Source of the DNA: Hyphomicrobiales bacterium
GTDB lineage: Bacteria; Pseudomonadota; Alphaproteobacteria; Rhizobiales; Rhizobiaceae
Assembly: GCA_900470805.1 (NCBI GenBank)
Contig: UCCA01000021.1
Location: 124,001-188,000 of the forward strand
Direction: 5' to 3'
Length of the DNA: 64,000 nt
Below, piece by piece: positions 7,769 to 16,769 of the stretch. A program made the position numbers and the translations under genes. Every line of letters begins with the position of its first letter. Within the stretch, counting starts at the first letter, position 1. The notes beneath the pieces were generated by a model. It saw only the letters and a program-made list of their open reading frames with translations. It was not told the DNA's origin and ran no database searches.

Positions 7769-8923
7769 TCAGCCGTTGCTATCAGGCGATCGGGAGACCC
7801 GAATAAGCGCGCCGTCGTCTTCATCAGTGACGATCAGCAACGCCCCATCCGGAGCAACCACGACGTCGCGCATGCGGCCGTAGTCACCGTCGAACATCCG
7901 CTCCTCGGCAATGAAGGCGCCGGTATCGTCGCGCTGCATGCGTGATAGCAGCTTGAATTTCAGCGCTGCGACGAGGAAGTCGCCGTTCCATTCGGGAAAC
8001 ATCTTGCCGCGGTAGATGGCGACCGCGCCGGGTGCGATCGACGGATCCCAGTAATAGAGCGGTTGCTCCAAGCCTTCCTTCGCGGTGCCTTCGCCGATCT
8101 CGGCGCCGGAATAGTCGCGACCGTAGGTAATCACCGGCCAGCCGTAGTTCTTGCCGGGCTCGATGCCGTTGATCTCGTCGCCGCCGCGCGCGCCGTGTTC
8201 GACGGTGTAGAGCTTGCCATCGGCTGCGTCGAAGGCGATGCCCTGCGGGTTGCGGTGGCCTTTCGACCAGATTTCGGGCAGCGCCTTAACGCCGTCCTTG
8301 AAGGGATTGTCGGTGGGAATGCTGCCGTCGGCGTTGATATGGATTATGGCGCCTGCGTCATCCTTCCAGTCCTGAGAGCGGTCTCGGTCGCCCCGGTCGC
8401 CGATGCTGATGAAGAGAGAGCCGTCCTTGGCGATGGCAATGCGCGAGCCGTACTGGATGCCGCCGCCGGTGAACTGGCGCATCTTGAAGATCGACTTGAC
8501 GTTATCAAGCGCGGTTCCGTCTGCAGAAAGGGTGGCGCTGAAGGCCTCGGTGCCGGAGCCGCCGTCGCCTGGCGTTGCGGCCGTCAGATAGAGGGTCCGC
8601 GAGGTGGAGAAATCGGGTGCCAGTTCGATATCCATCAGGCCGCCCTGGCTTCTGGCGCTGACCTTTGGAACGTTGGCGATCGGTGCGGAGAGCTTGCCGT
8701 CGCGGACGATGCGCAGGCGACCGGCGCGTTCAGTGACGATATAGCCACCATCCGGCAGGACGGCGACGGCCCAGGGATGTTCAAGGCCGGAAGCGATGGT
8801 CTCGACCTGAACCGCGACCTTCTTGGTCTGGACAGTGTCGGCCGCTATTGCCGGCACCGAGAGCGCCAGCGTTACCGTTGTCAGCAACATGCCAAGCCGA
8901 AGCGTCAAAACCGAGTTCATCAT
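7769..8923 (-). CDS. PQQ-dependent sugar (aldose) dehydrogenase, periplasmic
   Basis: About 384 residues with an N-terminal signal peptide (LRLGMLLTTVTLALSVPAIAA). The body is the soluble glucose/sorbosone dehydrogenase beta-propeller: GLEHPWAVAVLPDGGYIVTERAGRLRI, SQGGLMDIELAPDF, YGSRIAIAKDGSLFISIGDRGDR, WSKGHRNPQGIAFD and EHGARGGDEIN are all family signatures. It would oxidise aldose sugars in the periplasm using PQQ. No PQQ biosynthesis gene is in view. Start: two adjacent ATGs at 8923 and 8920, with AGGA just upstream. Same strand as the EamA gene, 121 bases apart. Confidence 0.85.
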   Translation of the reverse strand: MMNSVLTLRLGMLLTTVTLALSVPAIAADTVQTKKVAVQVETIASGLEHPWAVAVLPDGGYIVTERAGRLRIVRDGKLSAPIANVPKVSARSQGGLMDIELAPDFSTSRTLYLTAATPGDGGSGTEAFSATLSADGTALDNVKSIFKMRQFTGGGIQYGSRIAIAKDGSLFISIGDRGDRDRSQDWKDDAGAIIHINADGSIPTDNPFKDGVKALPEIWSKGHRNPQGIAFDAADGKLYTVEHGARGGDEINGIEPGKNYGWPVITYGRDYSGAEIGEGTAKEGLEQPLYYWDPSIAPGAVAIYRGKMFPEWNGDFLVAALKFKLLSRMQRDDTGAFIAEERMFDGDYGRMRDVVVAPDGALLIVTDEDDGALIRVSRSPDSNG

Positions 8924-8989
8924 CCATCCTGCTGTTGTTATCCCGACACTGCGTGGAGAAGTGGAGTGGCATGGCTGATGCTTCAACCC

Positions 8990-9769
8990 TCAAGGGCTGA
9001 GGGATAACGGCTTTGTGTTGGCGGGTTGAATGGCGCCGGTCGCCTTGTCGTCGATAAGCTCGGCTTCGACGACATAGCGCAGCGGTCCCCGCTCGGTGGC
9101 GCCGAACGGCCAGCAGGTGGCGAGCACCAGGTGACGGCCCTGAGCGGCCGGGTCGATGCCGTTGTTGTCCCACGAGACGACGCGGCCTTCGCCGGCCTTG
9201 AAGGTGAGGAGGGTGCCGTCGCGGCGGGTCACCTCGATCGCGTCGCCCGGCTTGACGTCCTTCAGCCAGCGAAAATGCGTGTCGCGGTGGGCGGCGATGA
9301 CGGATGTGCCCTCGTCGCCGGGCTGCGGCGTGTTGGTGAGCCAGGCCGGGCCGAAGGCAAGCGCTTCGCCCGAGGCGCCGGCGAGAACGATCGCCTGCTT
9401 GCCGAGCCGCGGTGCGCTGACCTTGGCCTCGGTGGCGAAATCCGCCCACGGCCATGGCTTGGCATCCTCGCCCCTCAGTTCGGCGGCGAAGGCGCGGCCG
9501 AGCAGGAACTGTGACAACTGCGCCTTGGCCTTGATGTAGATGCCGTCGCCGATCAGGATGGCACCGTAGAGGGCAAGCAAGGCGATACTGACGGTAATGG
9601 CCTTTTCGACCGCGGACAGGCGCGGGAGGCGCGATGCCGCCTGCCTGGCCTCGGGCACGTCGAAGGCAGTGGCGGCGGCCGTTGCCATCGCAAGTTCCAG
9701 GTAGGTCGGGAGCGGGCCGAAATCGTCGGCCTGCTGGTATCGTCCGCTGTGAGCGCTCCTAGTTGCCAT
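8990..9769 (-). CDS. Class GN (marine proteobacterial type) sortase
   Basis: 259 residues. A membrane anchor lies at about 57-76 (AITVSIALLALYGAILIGDG). The catalytic domain has His161 in AAHRDTHF, Cys219 in LATCWPFG, and an arginine in ERGPLRY (Arg227 or Arg231), the full sortase triad. Gram-negative sortases of this class process a single dedicated substrate. The gene overlaps the end of the preceding VIT/vWA gene by 11 bases, so the two form one operon. The N-terminal 50 residues are not conserved-looking; an internal ATG at residue 28 is an alternative start. Confidence 0.88.
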   Translation of the reverse strand: MATRSAHSGRYQQADDFGPLPTYLELAMATAAATAFDVPEARQAASRLPRLSAVEKAITVSIALLALYGAILIGDGIYIKAKAQLSQFLLGRAFAAELRGEDAKPWPWADFATEAKVSAPRLGKQAIVLAGASGEALAFGPAWLTNTPQPGDEGTSVIAAHRDTHFRWLKDVKPGDAIEVTRRDGTLLTFKAGEGRVVSWDNNGIDPAAQGRHLVLATCWPFGATERGPLRYVVEAELIDDKATGAIQPANTKPLSLSP

Positions 9770-12110
9770 GTCGCGACGCCCCCGTCGCGGCGCTGCGACG
9801 TCTCCAGCCCATCAGCCCGGTGGCTGCGGCCAGAGCGAGTACCAGCATCGTCACGCCACGGGCGATCTGCTCGTCCGCGCGGGTGGCCGTCTGCGGCAGT
9901 TGTACGGATGTGGAGCGCTGGGCGATCAGGTTCGCGGCCTTCGGCGTGGGTGCTGCGGCCATGCGGGTGGCGGCCAGCTCTGCAAACTGCTGCTGCGGCG
10001 CTGCCAGGGCATGATCCGGTGCCGCGCCCGCGGGCATTTGCGGGGCAGGGGCTGTTTCGCCGAATACCTTCTCGAAGTCCCAGCCGTCAGGCAGGTTCAA
10101 CGGCAGCTTCGTCTGGTCCAACGGCTTGTCGGATGGGCGCGACGGGGTGACGTCGATGGCGACGAGGCTGGTCATGCGGGAGACGAGGTGATGGGCGAGC
10201 GCCACGCTCTCGACGTCCTTGTCGAGCGCCGTCGGGTCCTGACGTTCGTAGGCGCGGGCTTCGAGATCGTCGATCTTGCGGCGGGCCCAGAGTTTGGAGA
10301 TACCCTGGCCGCTCGCGGCGTTGGCGATGTCCATCTCGACGCGCCACGGCTGGGCGCCGGTCTTGCCTGTGATCTGCAGCTTGCCTGATGGCTGCTCGTC
10401 GGGGAGTTCAGCCGTCAGCACGACTGGCTCGCCGGTGTAGAGGTCTGGCATCGGATTCGGCGTGATATCCTCGGCCTTGGCGCCGTCGAACGTGGCCGAA
10501 ATATCCGTCATCGCAGGATTTTGCAGTTTGGCGAAAAGCTCTTCCATGCGGGTGGCGATCTGATCGGTGGAGCCGATCTGGGTGAAGGTGCCGCGGCCCA
10601 TCTCGGCGGCCTTGGTCATGAAGTAGGAGTTCGGCGCCGAGCCAATACCGACGGTGAAGAGGCGGGCGTCGCCGCGGTTCTGGGTGATCTCGGTGAACAA
10701 CTGCTGCTCGTTGCCGATCGCTCCGTCGGTGAGGAAGACCACCTGGCGGAGAGCGCCTGTTGCGACCGCGCCCTGATTGCGCAGGGCGGCCTGCAGCGCG
10801 GGAAGCATCTCGGTGCCGCCGTCGGCCGTCAGGCCCCTGACGTAGGCGATGGCCTTCTCGCGGTTGTCGGGCGAGGCGGCGACGAGGCCGTTGAAATAGT
10901 CGGTCATCGTGTCGTCGAAACGGATGACGTTGAAGCGGTCGTCGGGGTTGAGGCGGGAGATGGCAAGCGCCAGACTCTGTTTGGCCTGTTCGATCGAGGG
11001 GCCAGACATCGAGCCGGAATTGTCGATGACGAAGACGACCTCGCGCTTGGCCGGGGCTGCGGATGTGTCGGGCGTTGCCGGCGGGGTGACGAAGGCGAGC
11101 AGGTAGGTCTTGCCGCCAAGCACTTCCCGGAAGAGGCCGGCGCTCGGGGTCTTGCCGGGCGCTGCGTGCCAGGTGAGTTCGAAATCCTTGTCGGCGGGGA
11201 CGGTGTCGCCCTTCAGCGCGATCGTCCTGTTCTGGTCGCCGTCCTCCTTGATATCGACATCGTGGAAGGAAGAGTTGACGTCACCGAGCGGGAAGCCGGC
11301 CTTGAGGTTTACCGTCAGCGCGACCGGATTGATCTTGGCGTTTTCGCGCGGATCGAGCACGGGCGCCTCGATCTTGTCGCGGTTCTCGACAGGATCGCTT
11401 GGGACGGCGAAGCCGGCGCCGTTGTTGAACTCGACGGTCTGGACGATCGGGGCGGGATTGTAGCGGGGCGCGACGACCATCGGGAACCGCAGCGAGAATT
11501 CGCCGCCGGACTGGTGCACGGACTGTTGGTACTCGATCTGCACGACGATGGTTTCGCCGGGGCCGATATTGGCGACCTGGTTGGTGAAGATATTGGGGCG
11601 CTGCTGCTCGAGCAGGGCGGCCTTCTTGCCTTCGGCCTTGGCCTGCTCGTAGATCTCGCGGGCTTCCTGGCGGGGCTTGATCTGGCCTTCGATGAAGCGA
11701 TCACCGATTTGCATCTTCAGCACGTCGACGGCGGAATTTTCGGGAAGCGGGAAAACGTAGGTGCCTTCGACCCAGCCCTTGCTCGGATTCTGGAACCGCT
11801 GGGTGACCTTGACGCGGGCGATCGGGCCGGAGACGTCGATCTCGACGTCGGTCTTCAGGCGCGGCGCCTCGACGAAGAAGCCGGGTTCCTTGGCGGGGAA
11901 AAGCAGCGAGCCGCTGTTGACGTCGTTCGGCCTGACGAGGCCGGCGAGCTGCTGGCCCTTCGGCTGGCTTTCCTCGGCCGCATAGGCGGCCGTCACCAGC
12001 CCCGATGTCACGAGGATGGACGCGGCGAAGGCCACGAATGCGATCAGCAGGGATATGGAGATACGACCAGCGCGCAGGCGCCTGACAACGACTTCATCAT
12101 CCAGAAACAT
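9759..12110 (-). CDS. Sortase-target protein with VIT and von Willebrand A domains
   Basis: 783 residues. An N-terminal hydrophobic segment (about 19-44) ends in a signal-peptidase-like AAYAA. A VIT domain follows (about 60-190, FVEAPRLKTDVEIDVSGPIARVKVTQRF). A vWA domain holds the metal-binding motif DNSGSMSG (Asp363, Ser365, Ser367). The C-terminus carries the sorting signal LPQTA at 738-742, then a hydrophobic helix (VTMLVLALAAATGLMGW) and a positive tail RRRS, the classic arrangement for sortase cleavage. It overlaps the sortase gene that follows. Likely an envelope adhesion or scaffold protein; ligand unknown. Confidence 0.88.
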   Translation of the reverse strand: MFLDDEVVVRRLRAGRISISLLIAFVAFAASILVTSGLVTAAYAAEESQPKGQQLAGLVRPNDVNSGSLLFPAKEPGFFVEAPRLKTDVEIDVSGPIARVKVTQRFQNPSKGWVEGTYVFPLPENSAVDVLKMQIGDRFIEGQIKPRQEAREIYEQAKAEGKKAALLEQQRPNIFTNQVANIGPGETIVVQIEYQQSVHQSGGEFSLRFPMVVAPRYNPAPIVQTVEFNNGAGFAVPSDPVENRDKIEAPVLDPRENAKINPVALTVNLKAGFPLGDVNSSFHDVDIKEDGDQNRTIALKGDTVPADKDFELTWHAAPGKTPSAGLFREVLGGKTYLLAFVTPPATPDTSAAPAKREVVFVIDNSGSMSGPSIEQAKQSLALAISRLNPDDRFNVIRFDDTMTDYFNGLVAASPDNREKAIAYVRGLTADGGTEMLPALQAALRNQGAVATGALRQVVFLTDGAIGNEQQLFTEITQNRGDARLFTVGIGSAPNSYFMTKAAEMGRGTFTQIGSTDQIATRMEELFAKLQNPAMTDISATFDGAKAEDITPNPMPDLYTGEPVVLTAELPDEQPSGKLQITGKTGAQPWRVEMDIANAASGQGISKLWARRKIDDLEARAYERQDPTALDKDVESVALAHHLVSRMTSLVAIDVTPSRPSDKPLDQTKLPLNLPDGWDFEKVFGETAPAPQMPAGAAPDHALAAPQQQFAELAATRMAAAPTPKAANLIAQRSTSVQLPQTATRADEQIARGVTMLVLALAAATGLMGWRRRSAATGASRHGN

Positions 12111-12484
12111 GGCATGCCCTCACTCACCAATTTCGGAGATGAGAGAATGCGGCTCCGATCTCGGCGGGCTCGCGACGGAATTGCGGCATGCCACGGCATT
12201 TGTTGCGGCCAATTCGTGGCAAAGGTCGAATCTGGCGAAGTTTCTGATTTCAGGGCGTTAATTCGGGTCGCCGAGGAAGGCGGCGCGCGGGGTGCCGGTC
12301 GTCTCGCTATGGGATCGGGTTCCGCGTGCCCGAATCGGTATGGCGCCGAGCCCGATTGATCACGAAGAATCATTGGCCCCATCACGCCTTTGCGCTTGAA
12401 AAGCCTGTCTACATTGGACATAGACCTTAGCGCAGAATTCCGGTCCCGGCTTTCTGCTAAAATCAACCGTATAGGACCGATATC
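12111..12484. other. Intergenic region between divergent genes
   Basis: 374 bases between the sortase-target gene (minus) and aatA (plus). A sigma-70-like promoter for aatA is listed separately. No coding frame or RNA gene was recognised; an open minus frame across this area is antisense to aatA. Confidence 0.4.
12396..12424 (+). promoter_or_regulatory. Candidate sigma-70 promoter of aatA
   Basis: TTGAAA at 12396-12401 and CATAGA at 12419-12424 with a 17-base spacer, about 60 bases ahead of the aatA start. Spacing is ideal; the -10 is a fair match to rhizobial promoters. Confidence 0.5.
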
Positions 12485-13687
12485 ATGGCCTTTCTTGCCG
12501 ATGCTCTTTCCCGTGTGAAGCCTTCCGCCACCATCGCCGTTTCCCAGAAAGCGCGCGAGTTGAAAGCAAAAGGCCGTGACGTGATCGGTCTCGGCGCCGG
12601 CGAGCCTGATTTCGATACGCCTGACAACATCAAGCAGGCGGCCATCGACGCGATCAACCGCGGCGAAACCAAGTACACGCCTGTTTCCGGTATCCCTGAA
12701 CTGCGCAAGGCGATCGCCGCGAAGTTCAAGCGCGAGAATGGCCTGGACTACGACTGGCAGCAGACGATTGTTGGTACCGGCGGAAAGCAGATTCTTTTCA
12801 ACGCCTTCATGGCAACGCTGAATGCCGGCGATGAAGTCGTCATCCCGGCTCCCTATTGGGTGTCCTACCCGGAGATGGTGGCGCTGTGCGGCGGTACGCC
12901 CGTCACTGTGATGACGACGCAGGAAAACAACTTCAAGCTCCAGCCTGCCGATCTCGACAAGGCGATCACGCCGAAGACGAAGTGGTTCATCTTCAACTCG
13001 CCGTCGAACCCGTCGGGTGCCGCCTATACGCATGACGAACTCAAGGCCCTGACCGACGTGCTGCTGAAGCACCCGCATGTCTGGATCCTGACCGACGACA
13101 TGTATGAGCACCTGACCTACGGCGACTTCAAGTTCGTCACGCCCGTGGAAGTCGAGCCGAAGCTCTACGACCGCACGCTCACCATGAACGGGGTGTCCAA
13201 GGCTTACGCAATGACCGGCTGGCGTATCGGCTATGCAGCCGGCCCGCTCGAGCTGATCAAGGCGATGGACATGATCCAGGGCCAGCAGACGTCAGGCGCA
13301 TCGTCGATCGCGCAGTGGGCTGCCGTCGAGGCGCTCAATGGCACGCAGGCGTTCATTCCGGAGAACAAGAAGATCTTCGAAGGTCGCCGCGATCTGGTGG
13401 TATCGATGCTCAACCAGGCCAGAGGCATTTCGTGCCCTAACCCGGAAGGCGCGTTCTACGTTTATCCGTCCTGCGCCGGCCTGATCGGCAAGACGGCTCC
13501 GACCGGCAAGGTGATCGAGACGGACGAAGACTTCGTGTCGGAACTGCTGGAGTCGGAAGGCGTTGCCGTCGTGCACGGCTCGGCCTTCGGCCTCGGCCCG
13601 AACTTCCGCATCTCCTACGCGACCTCGGAAGAGCTGCTCGAAGAGGCCTGCAAGCGCATCCAGCGCTTCTGCGGCGCCTGCAAGTAG
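12485..13687 (+). CDS. aatA: Aspartate aminotransferase (class I PLP-dependent)
   Basis: 400 residues, the usual length of the rhizobial AatA type (aminotransferase subgroup I-gamma). The PLP-binding lysine is Lys239 in NGVSKAYAMTGWRIGYA; substrate-binding arginine segments are at GPNFRISYA and GWRIG, with the GAGEPDFDTPDNI N-terminal signature. It transfers the amino group between aspartate and 2-oxoglutarate (some homologues also use prephenate) in the cytoplasm. Followed by a strong terminator, so probably a single-gene unit. Confidence 0.93.
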   Translation: MAFLADALSRVKPSATIAVSQKARELKAKGRDVIGLGAGEPDFDTPDNIKQAAIDAINRGETKYTPVSGIPELRKAIAAKFKRENGLDYDWQQTIVGTGGKQILFNAFMATLNAGDEVVIPAPYWVSYPEMVALCGGTPVTVMTTQENNFKLQPADLDKAITPKTKWFIFNSPSNPSGAAYTHDELKALTDVLLKHPHVWILTDDMYEHLTYGDFKFVTPVEVEPKLYDRTLTMNGVSKAYAMTGWRIGYAAGPLELIKAMDMIQGQQTSGASSIAQWAAVEALNGTQAFIPENKKIFEGRRDLVVSMLNQARGISCPNPEGAFYVYPSCAGLIGKTAPTGKVIETDEDFVSELLESEGVAVVHGSAFGLGPNFRISYATSEELLEEACKRIQRFCGACK

Positions 13688-13708
13688 ACTTTCACACCCC
13701 ATGATCAA

Positions 13709-13733
13709 ACCCGCCGGTGACGGCGGGTTTTTT
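13709..13733 (+). terminator. Rho-independent terminator of aatA
   Basis: Perfect 8-bp stem ACCCGCCG/CGGCGGGT with a GTGA loop, followed by a run of six T, 22 bases past the stop codon. Confidence 0.9.
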
Positions 13734-13787
13734 ATTAGGGGTACGTTTCAAGGGCCGCCATTTAAAAAGCGCTAATTACTGTCACCT

Positions 13788-14984
13788 ATGTCTTCGCTTG
13801 CTTTTTCAGAATTTCATTTTCCCGGTATCATGACCATTCAACTCGATCTCGCCACAGTGCTGCTGCTGCACCAATGCTCTTTTCTTGTCGGCGCCTTGTG
13901 CTTTCTCTATGCGCGCTGGCAGTCCAGACGTGGCGAAGGGCTCGGGATCCTGGCGACTGCTTTCCTGTCGCTTGCACTTTCATCGACCATGGCGGGCCTG
14001 GGTGACCGTGCAATTCTTCCGCATGAAATCTGGACGCTCGGGACGTTCGGGTTCGGCCTCGTCGGCTATGCCTTTTTCTGGATCGGCATGCGCAGGCTGA
14101 GCAGCGGTCGGCAGCGCCTCGCCGACTGGCTGGCTCTGACCGTGCCGGTCCTGTTGGTGGTGGCCGCGGCGGTGACGAAGTTCTATCTCGATGACGCGCT
14201 TCGTGGCGGCGTCTCCAACGCGATGTCGTTCCTGTCGCTTGCCGCGTCGGCTGCCGGCGTCATCGCCGACCGCAGGCCGGAGCGGCTGCCTGTGCGGCTG
14301 CTGCTCTCCGTGGTGATCGCGATCGGTTCACTGCTGGCCCTGCTGGTGGTTTTTGCCATGATTGCGCCGACGCTGACGCCGCTGTCGCCACGCTGGGCAT
14401 TCTTCCTGAGGATTATCTGCCATTTCGCCATCGCCTTGTTCGTCATCATTCTCGTCAAGGAGCGGGCCGAGGCGGAGTTGCGGCATGCGGCCGATACCGA
14501 CATCCTCACCGGCGTCGGAAATCGCCGCTGGTTCACCTCGCGCATGCCGCTGGTGATGAAGCCTGATGATGCGCTGCTGCTGATGGATCTCGATCTGTTC
14601 AAGCAGGTCAACGATCGCTTCGGTCATGACACGGGCGATCAGGTGCTGGTCAGCTTCGCGGAAACGATCCAGAGCAACTTGACTACCGGCGGCAGCTTTG
14701 CGCGCCTGGGTGGCGAGGAATTCGCCGCGTATCTGCCGAAGACCAGTGCCGCAGAAGCGATGGCTGCCGCCGAACGGCTGGTCGATAGCGTGCGTGAGCT
14801 CGTGGTTGATAGCAACGGCCAGCGCGTGCCGCTGACGGTCAGCATTGGCGTTGCGACCAGCAAGGACGCCGCGCACTCGTGGAGCGACCTGCTGAAGATG
14901 GCGGATGCGGCGCTTTACATCGCCAAGGATACCGGCCGAAATCGGGCAGTGCTGTTCGGCACGCCCGACAAGGCGGCCGCTTGA
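13788..14984 (+). CDS. Membrane-bound diguanylate cyclase (GGDEF)
   Basis: 398 residues: six or so membrane helices in the first 220 residues (for example VLLLHQCSFLVGALCFLYA and LLLSVVIAIGSLLALLVVFAM) and a C-terminal GGDEF domain. The active-site motif is GGEEF in FARLGGEEFAAYLP, with the DTDILTGVGNRRWF entry and DLDLFKQVNDRFGHDTGDQ segment, so cyclic-di-GMP synthesis is expected. No RxxD inhibitory site is seen ahead of GGEEF and no EAL domain follows. The start is uncertain: ATG at 13788 or at 13830; neither has a clear ribosome-binding site. Confidence 0.85.
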   Translation: MSSLAFSEFHFPGIMTIQLDLATVLLLHQCSFLVGALCFLYARWQSRRGEGLGILATAFLSLALSSTMAGLGDRAILPHEIWTLGTFGFGLVGYAFFWIGMRRLSSGRQRLADWLALTVPVLLVVAAAVTKFYLDDALRGGVSNAMSFLSLAASAAGVIADRRPERLPVRLLLSVVIAIGSLLALLVVFAMIAPTLTPLSPRWAFFLRIICHFAIALFVIILVKERAEAELRHAADTDILTGVGNRRWFTSRMPLVMKPDDALLLMDLDLFKQVNDRFGHDTGDQVLVSFAETIQSNLTTGGSFARLGGEEFAAYLPKTSAAEAMAAAERLVDSVRELVVDSNGQRVPLTVSIGVATSKDAAHSWSDLLKMADAALYIAKDTGRNRAVLFGTPDKAAA

Positions 14985-15093
14985 TCTGTTGGCGCTACGA
15001 CGCGTGGTGCGCGCCGTTCGCAGGTTGATTCAATTCACCGCTGTAAGTCGAGGATTTTAGAGTCCTATCGCCGCCTACGGTCGAGGGCTGTTA

Positions 15094-16215
15094 TCACAGT
15101 CCCAGCCCGGCCAGCATCAGGAACGTCGCGAAGAGGATGAAGTGGGTCATGCCCTCGATGGCGTTGGTCTCGCCGTCGTTGAGGTTGATCGCCGCGGCAA
15201 TCAGGGTGATCGCCACCATGACAGTCTGCACCGGCGTCATCGCCATGATGAACGGCTGGCCGGTGTAGAGGGCGATCCCCTCCATGACCGGAACGGTGAG
15301 GATGACCGTTGAAAGCGATGCGCCCATGGCGATGTTGACGGTGGCCTGCATGCGGTTCTTCAGGGCTGCCCGCAGCGCGGTGAGGATTTCCGGCGCAGCG
15401 GAGATGGTGGCGACGACGAGGGCTGCCAGGCCAATCGGCGCACCGGTGCCCTTCAGACCGTCGTTCATGAAGGCGGACATGAATTCGGCGAGCGCGCCGA
15501 TGATCACGACACCGACGATGATGGTGGCGATCGATTCGATGGTCGATCCTTCGGCGCCGTGATCCTCGGTGCCTTCGGCTTTGCGTTCGTCGCGAGAATA
15601 GCTGTAGCTGAAGAAGTAGCTGTGCTGGCCGACCTGCATGCGCAGGAACAGGCCGTAGAGCGCGATCATCGCGACGATGGTGAACATCGAGTAGTAGTGC
15701 CATTTGTCGTCGGGCACGAATTCCGGGACAATCATCGATATGCCGATCGCCGTCAGTATCATCACGCCGTAGGTCTTGCCGGAGTTGTCGTTATACGGCT
15801 GTTCGCCGTGCTTCAGTCCGCCGAGCAGGGCAGCGAGGCCGAGAATGCCGTTGATATCGAGCATCAGCGCCGAATAGATCGTGTCGCGCACCAGCGTCGG
15901 CGAGCTTTCGCCCGCCATCATGATGGCAAGAATGATGACTTCGACGGCGACGGCCGACAGGGTCAGGATCATCGTACCGTAGGGATCGCCGACCTTGATC
16001 GCGAGGATTTCGGCATGGTGGGCGACGCGCATGGAGGCGAGGATGATCGTTCCGATCAACGCTGCCGCAGCGATCAGCGCCGCCGTCTGGCCCATCTCCA
16101 GGATGGCATGCTCCGACGCGAAGGCGATGACACCGACCATCAGCGCGATCAGCAGGTAGCGTTCGGTTTTCAGGCGTGAGGCAATGCCCAAGATGCGGCT
16201 CCGATTCTGATTCAT
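15094..16215 (-). CDS. ChaA-type calcium/sodium-proton antiporter
   Basis: 373 residues with eleven or so membrane helices and two acidic repeat motifs of the Ca2+/cation antiporter family: KVGDPYGTMILTLSAVAVEVIILAIMMAG in the first half and AALVVATISAAPEILTALRAALKNRMQATVNIAMGASLSTV in the second. It would export Ca2+, Na+ or K+ in exchange for protons across the inner membrane. A charged cytoplasmic loop (DERKAEGTEDHGAEG) separates the halves. The end converges with the diguanylate cyclase gene. Confidence 0.85.
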   Translation of the reverse strand: MNQNRSRILGIASRLKTERYLLIALMVGVIAFASEHAILEMGQTAALIAAAALIGTIILASMRVAHHAEILAIKVGDPYGTMILTLSAVAVEVIILAIMMAGESSPTLVRDTIYSALMLDINGILGLAALLGGLKHGEQPYNDNSGKTYGVMILTAIGISMIVPEFVPDDKWHYYSMFTIVAMIALYGLFLRMQVGQHSYFFSYSYSRDERKAEGTEDHGAEGSTIESIATIIVGVVIIGALAEFMSAFMNDGLKGTGAPIGLAALVVATISAAPEILTALRAALKNRMQATVNIAMGASLSTVILTVPVMEGIALYTGQPFIMAMTPVQTVMVAITLIAAAINLNDGETNAIEGMTHFILFATFLMLAGLGL

Positions 16216-16436
16216 GCTTTAAGTCTAAGGCGATGATTTTACATATCAAGTCGGCGGCGTCGCTGCGGCAGTTTGCAGTCTTGCTGTTTTAATGGAATAC
16301 TGCCCTTATCGGTGAGCCGGAAGCATATCGCGGCGCCTCTCGTCTTCCTGCCCAGCGGCCCCGCGGCGAAACCGGATATGATCCGGTTGGCCTTCGGGCG
16401 TCACGCAAGAAGAAGACATGAAGAGGAGTAAAATGC

Positions 16437-16718
16437 ATGGTCAAGGTGGTCTATGAAGTCGTCCCGCATGACGGGGGCTGGGCCTACCGGCTGGGAGCCG
16501 TCTATTCCGAGGCGTTCCCGACGCATTCAGACGCGCTAGCGGCAGCCCGCATCGTCGCGGCCGAGCAGCAGGTGGGCGGCGATTCCGCCGAGATCAGCTG
16601 GCAGGACGACAAGGGCAAGTGGCATGAGGAATATGCCGAGGGCGGCGACCGGCCGGAGACCGAAGTGGTCGATGGCAACTGGAAGACCCGTCCCGCACCC
16701 GCATCTCCGGGCGTCTGA
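16437..16718 (+). CDS. DUF2188-like small protein
   Basis: 93 residues. The pattern VVYEVVPHDGGWAYRLGAVYSEAFPTHSDALAAARIVAAEQ resembles DUF2188: a short protein in which a query-like GGW...SE...F.T...A..AAR unit repeats across bacteria. GAGGAG at 16423-16428 fits the ATG at 16437 (8-base spacing) rather than the ATG at 16433. No function is known. It converges with the APH(6)-like gene. Confidence 0.7.
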   Translation: MVKVVYEVVPHDGGWAYRLGAVYSEAFPTHSDALAAARIVAAEQQVGGDSAEISWQDDKGKWHEEYAEGGDRPETEVVDGNWKTRPAPASPGV

Positions 16719-16769
16719 TCGCCACATCCCCCCAAAAAGTCATCGGCGGCGGTACATTGCCGTAGCACG

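Noticed and set aside
10521..12359. Very long plus-strand open frame (612 codons) antisense to the sortase-target gene
   Set aside because: It is the high-GC reverse-frame shadow of a protein with clear VIT, vWA and sorting-signal domains; its own translation shows no family pattern.
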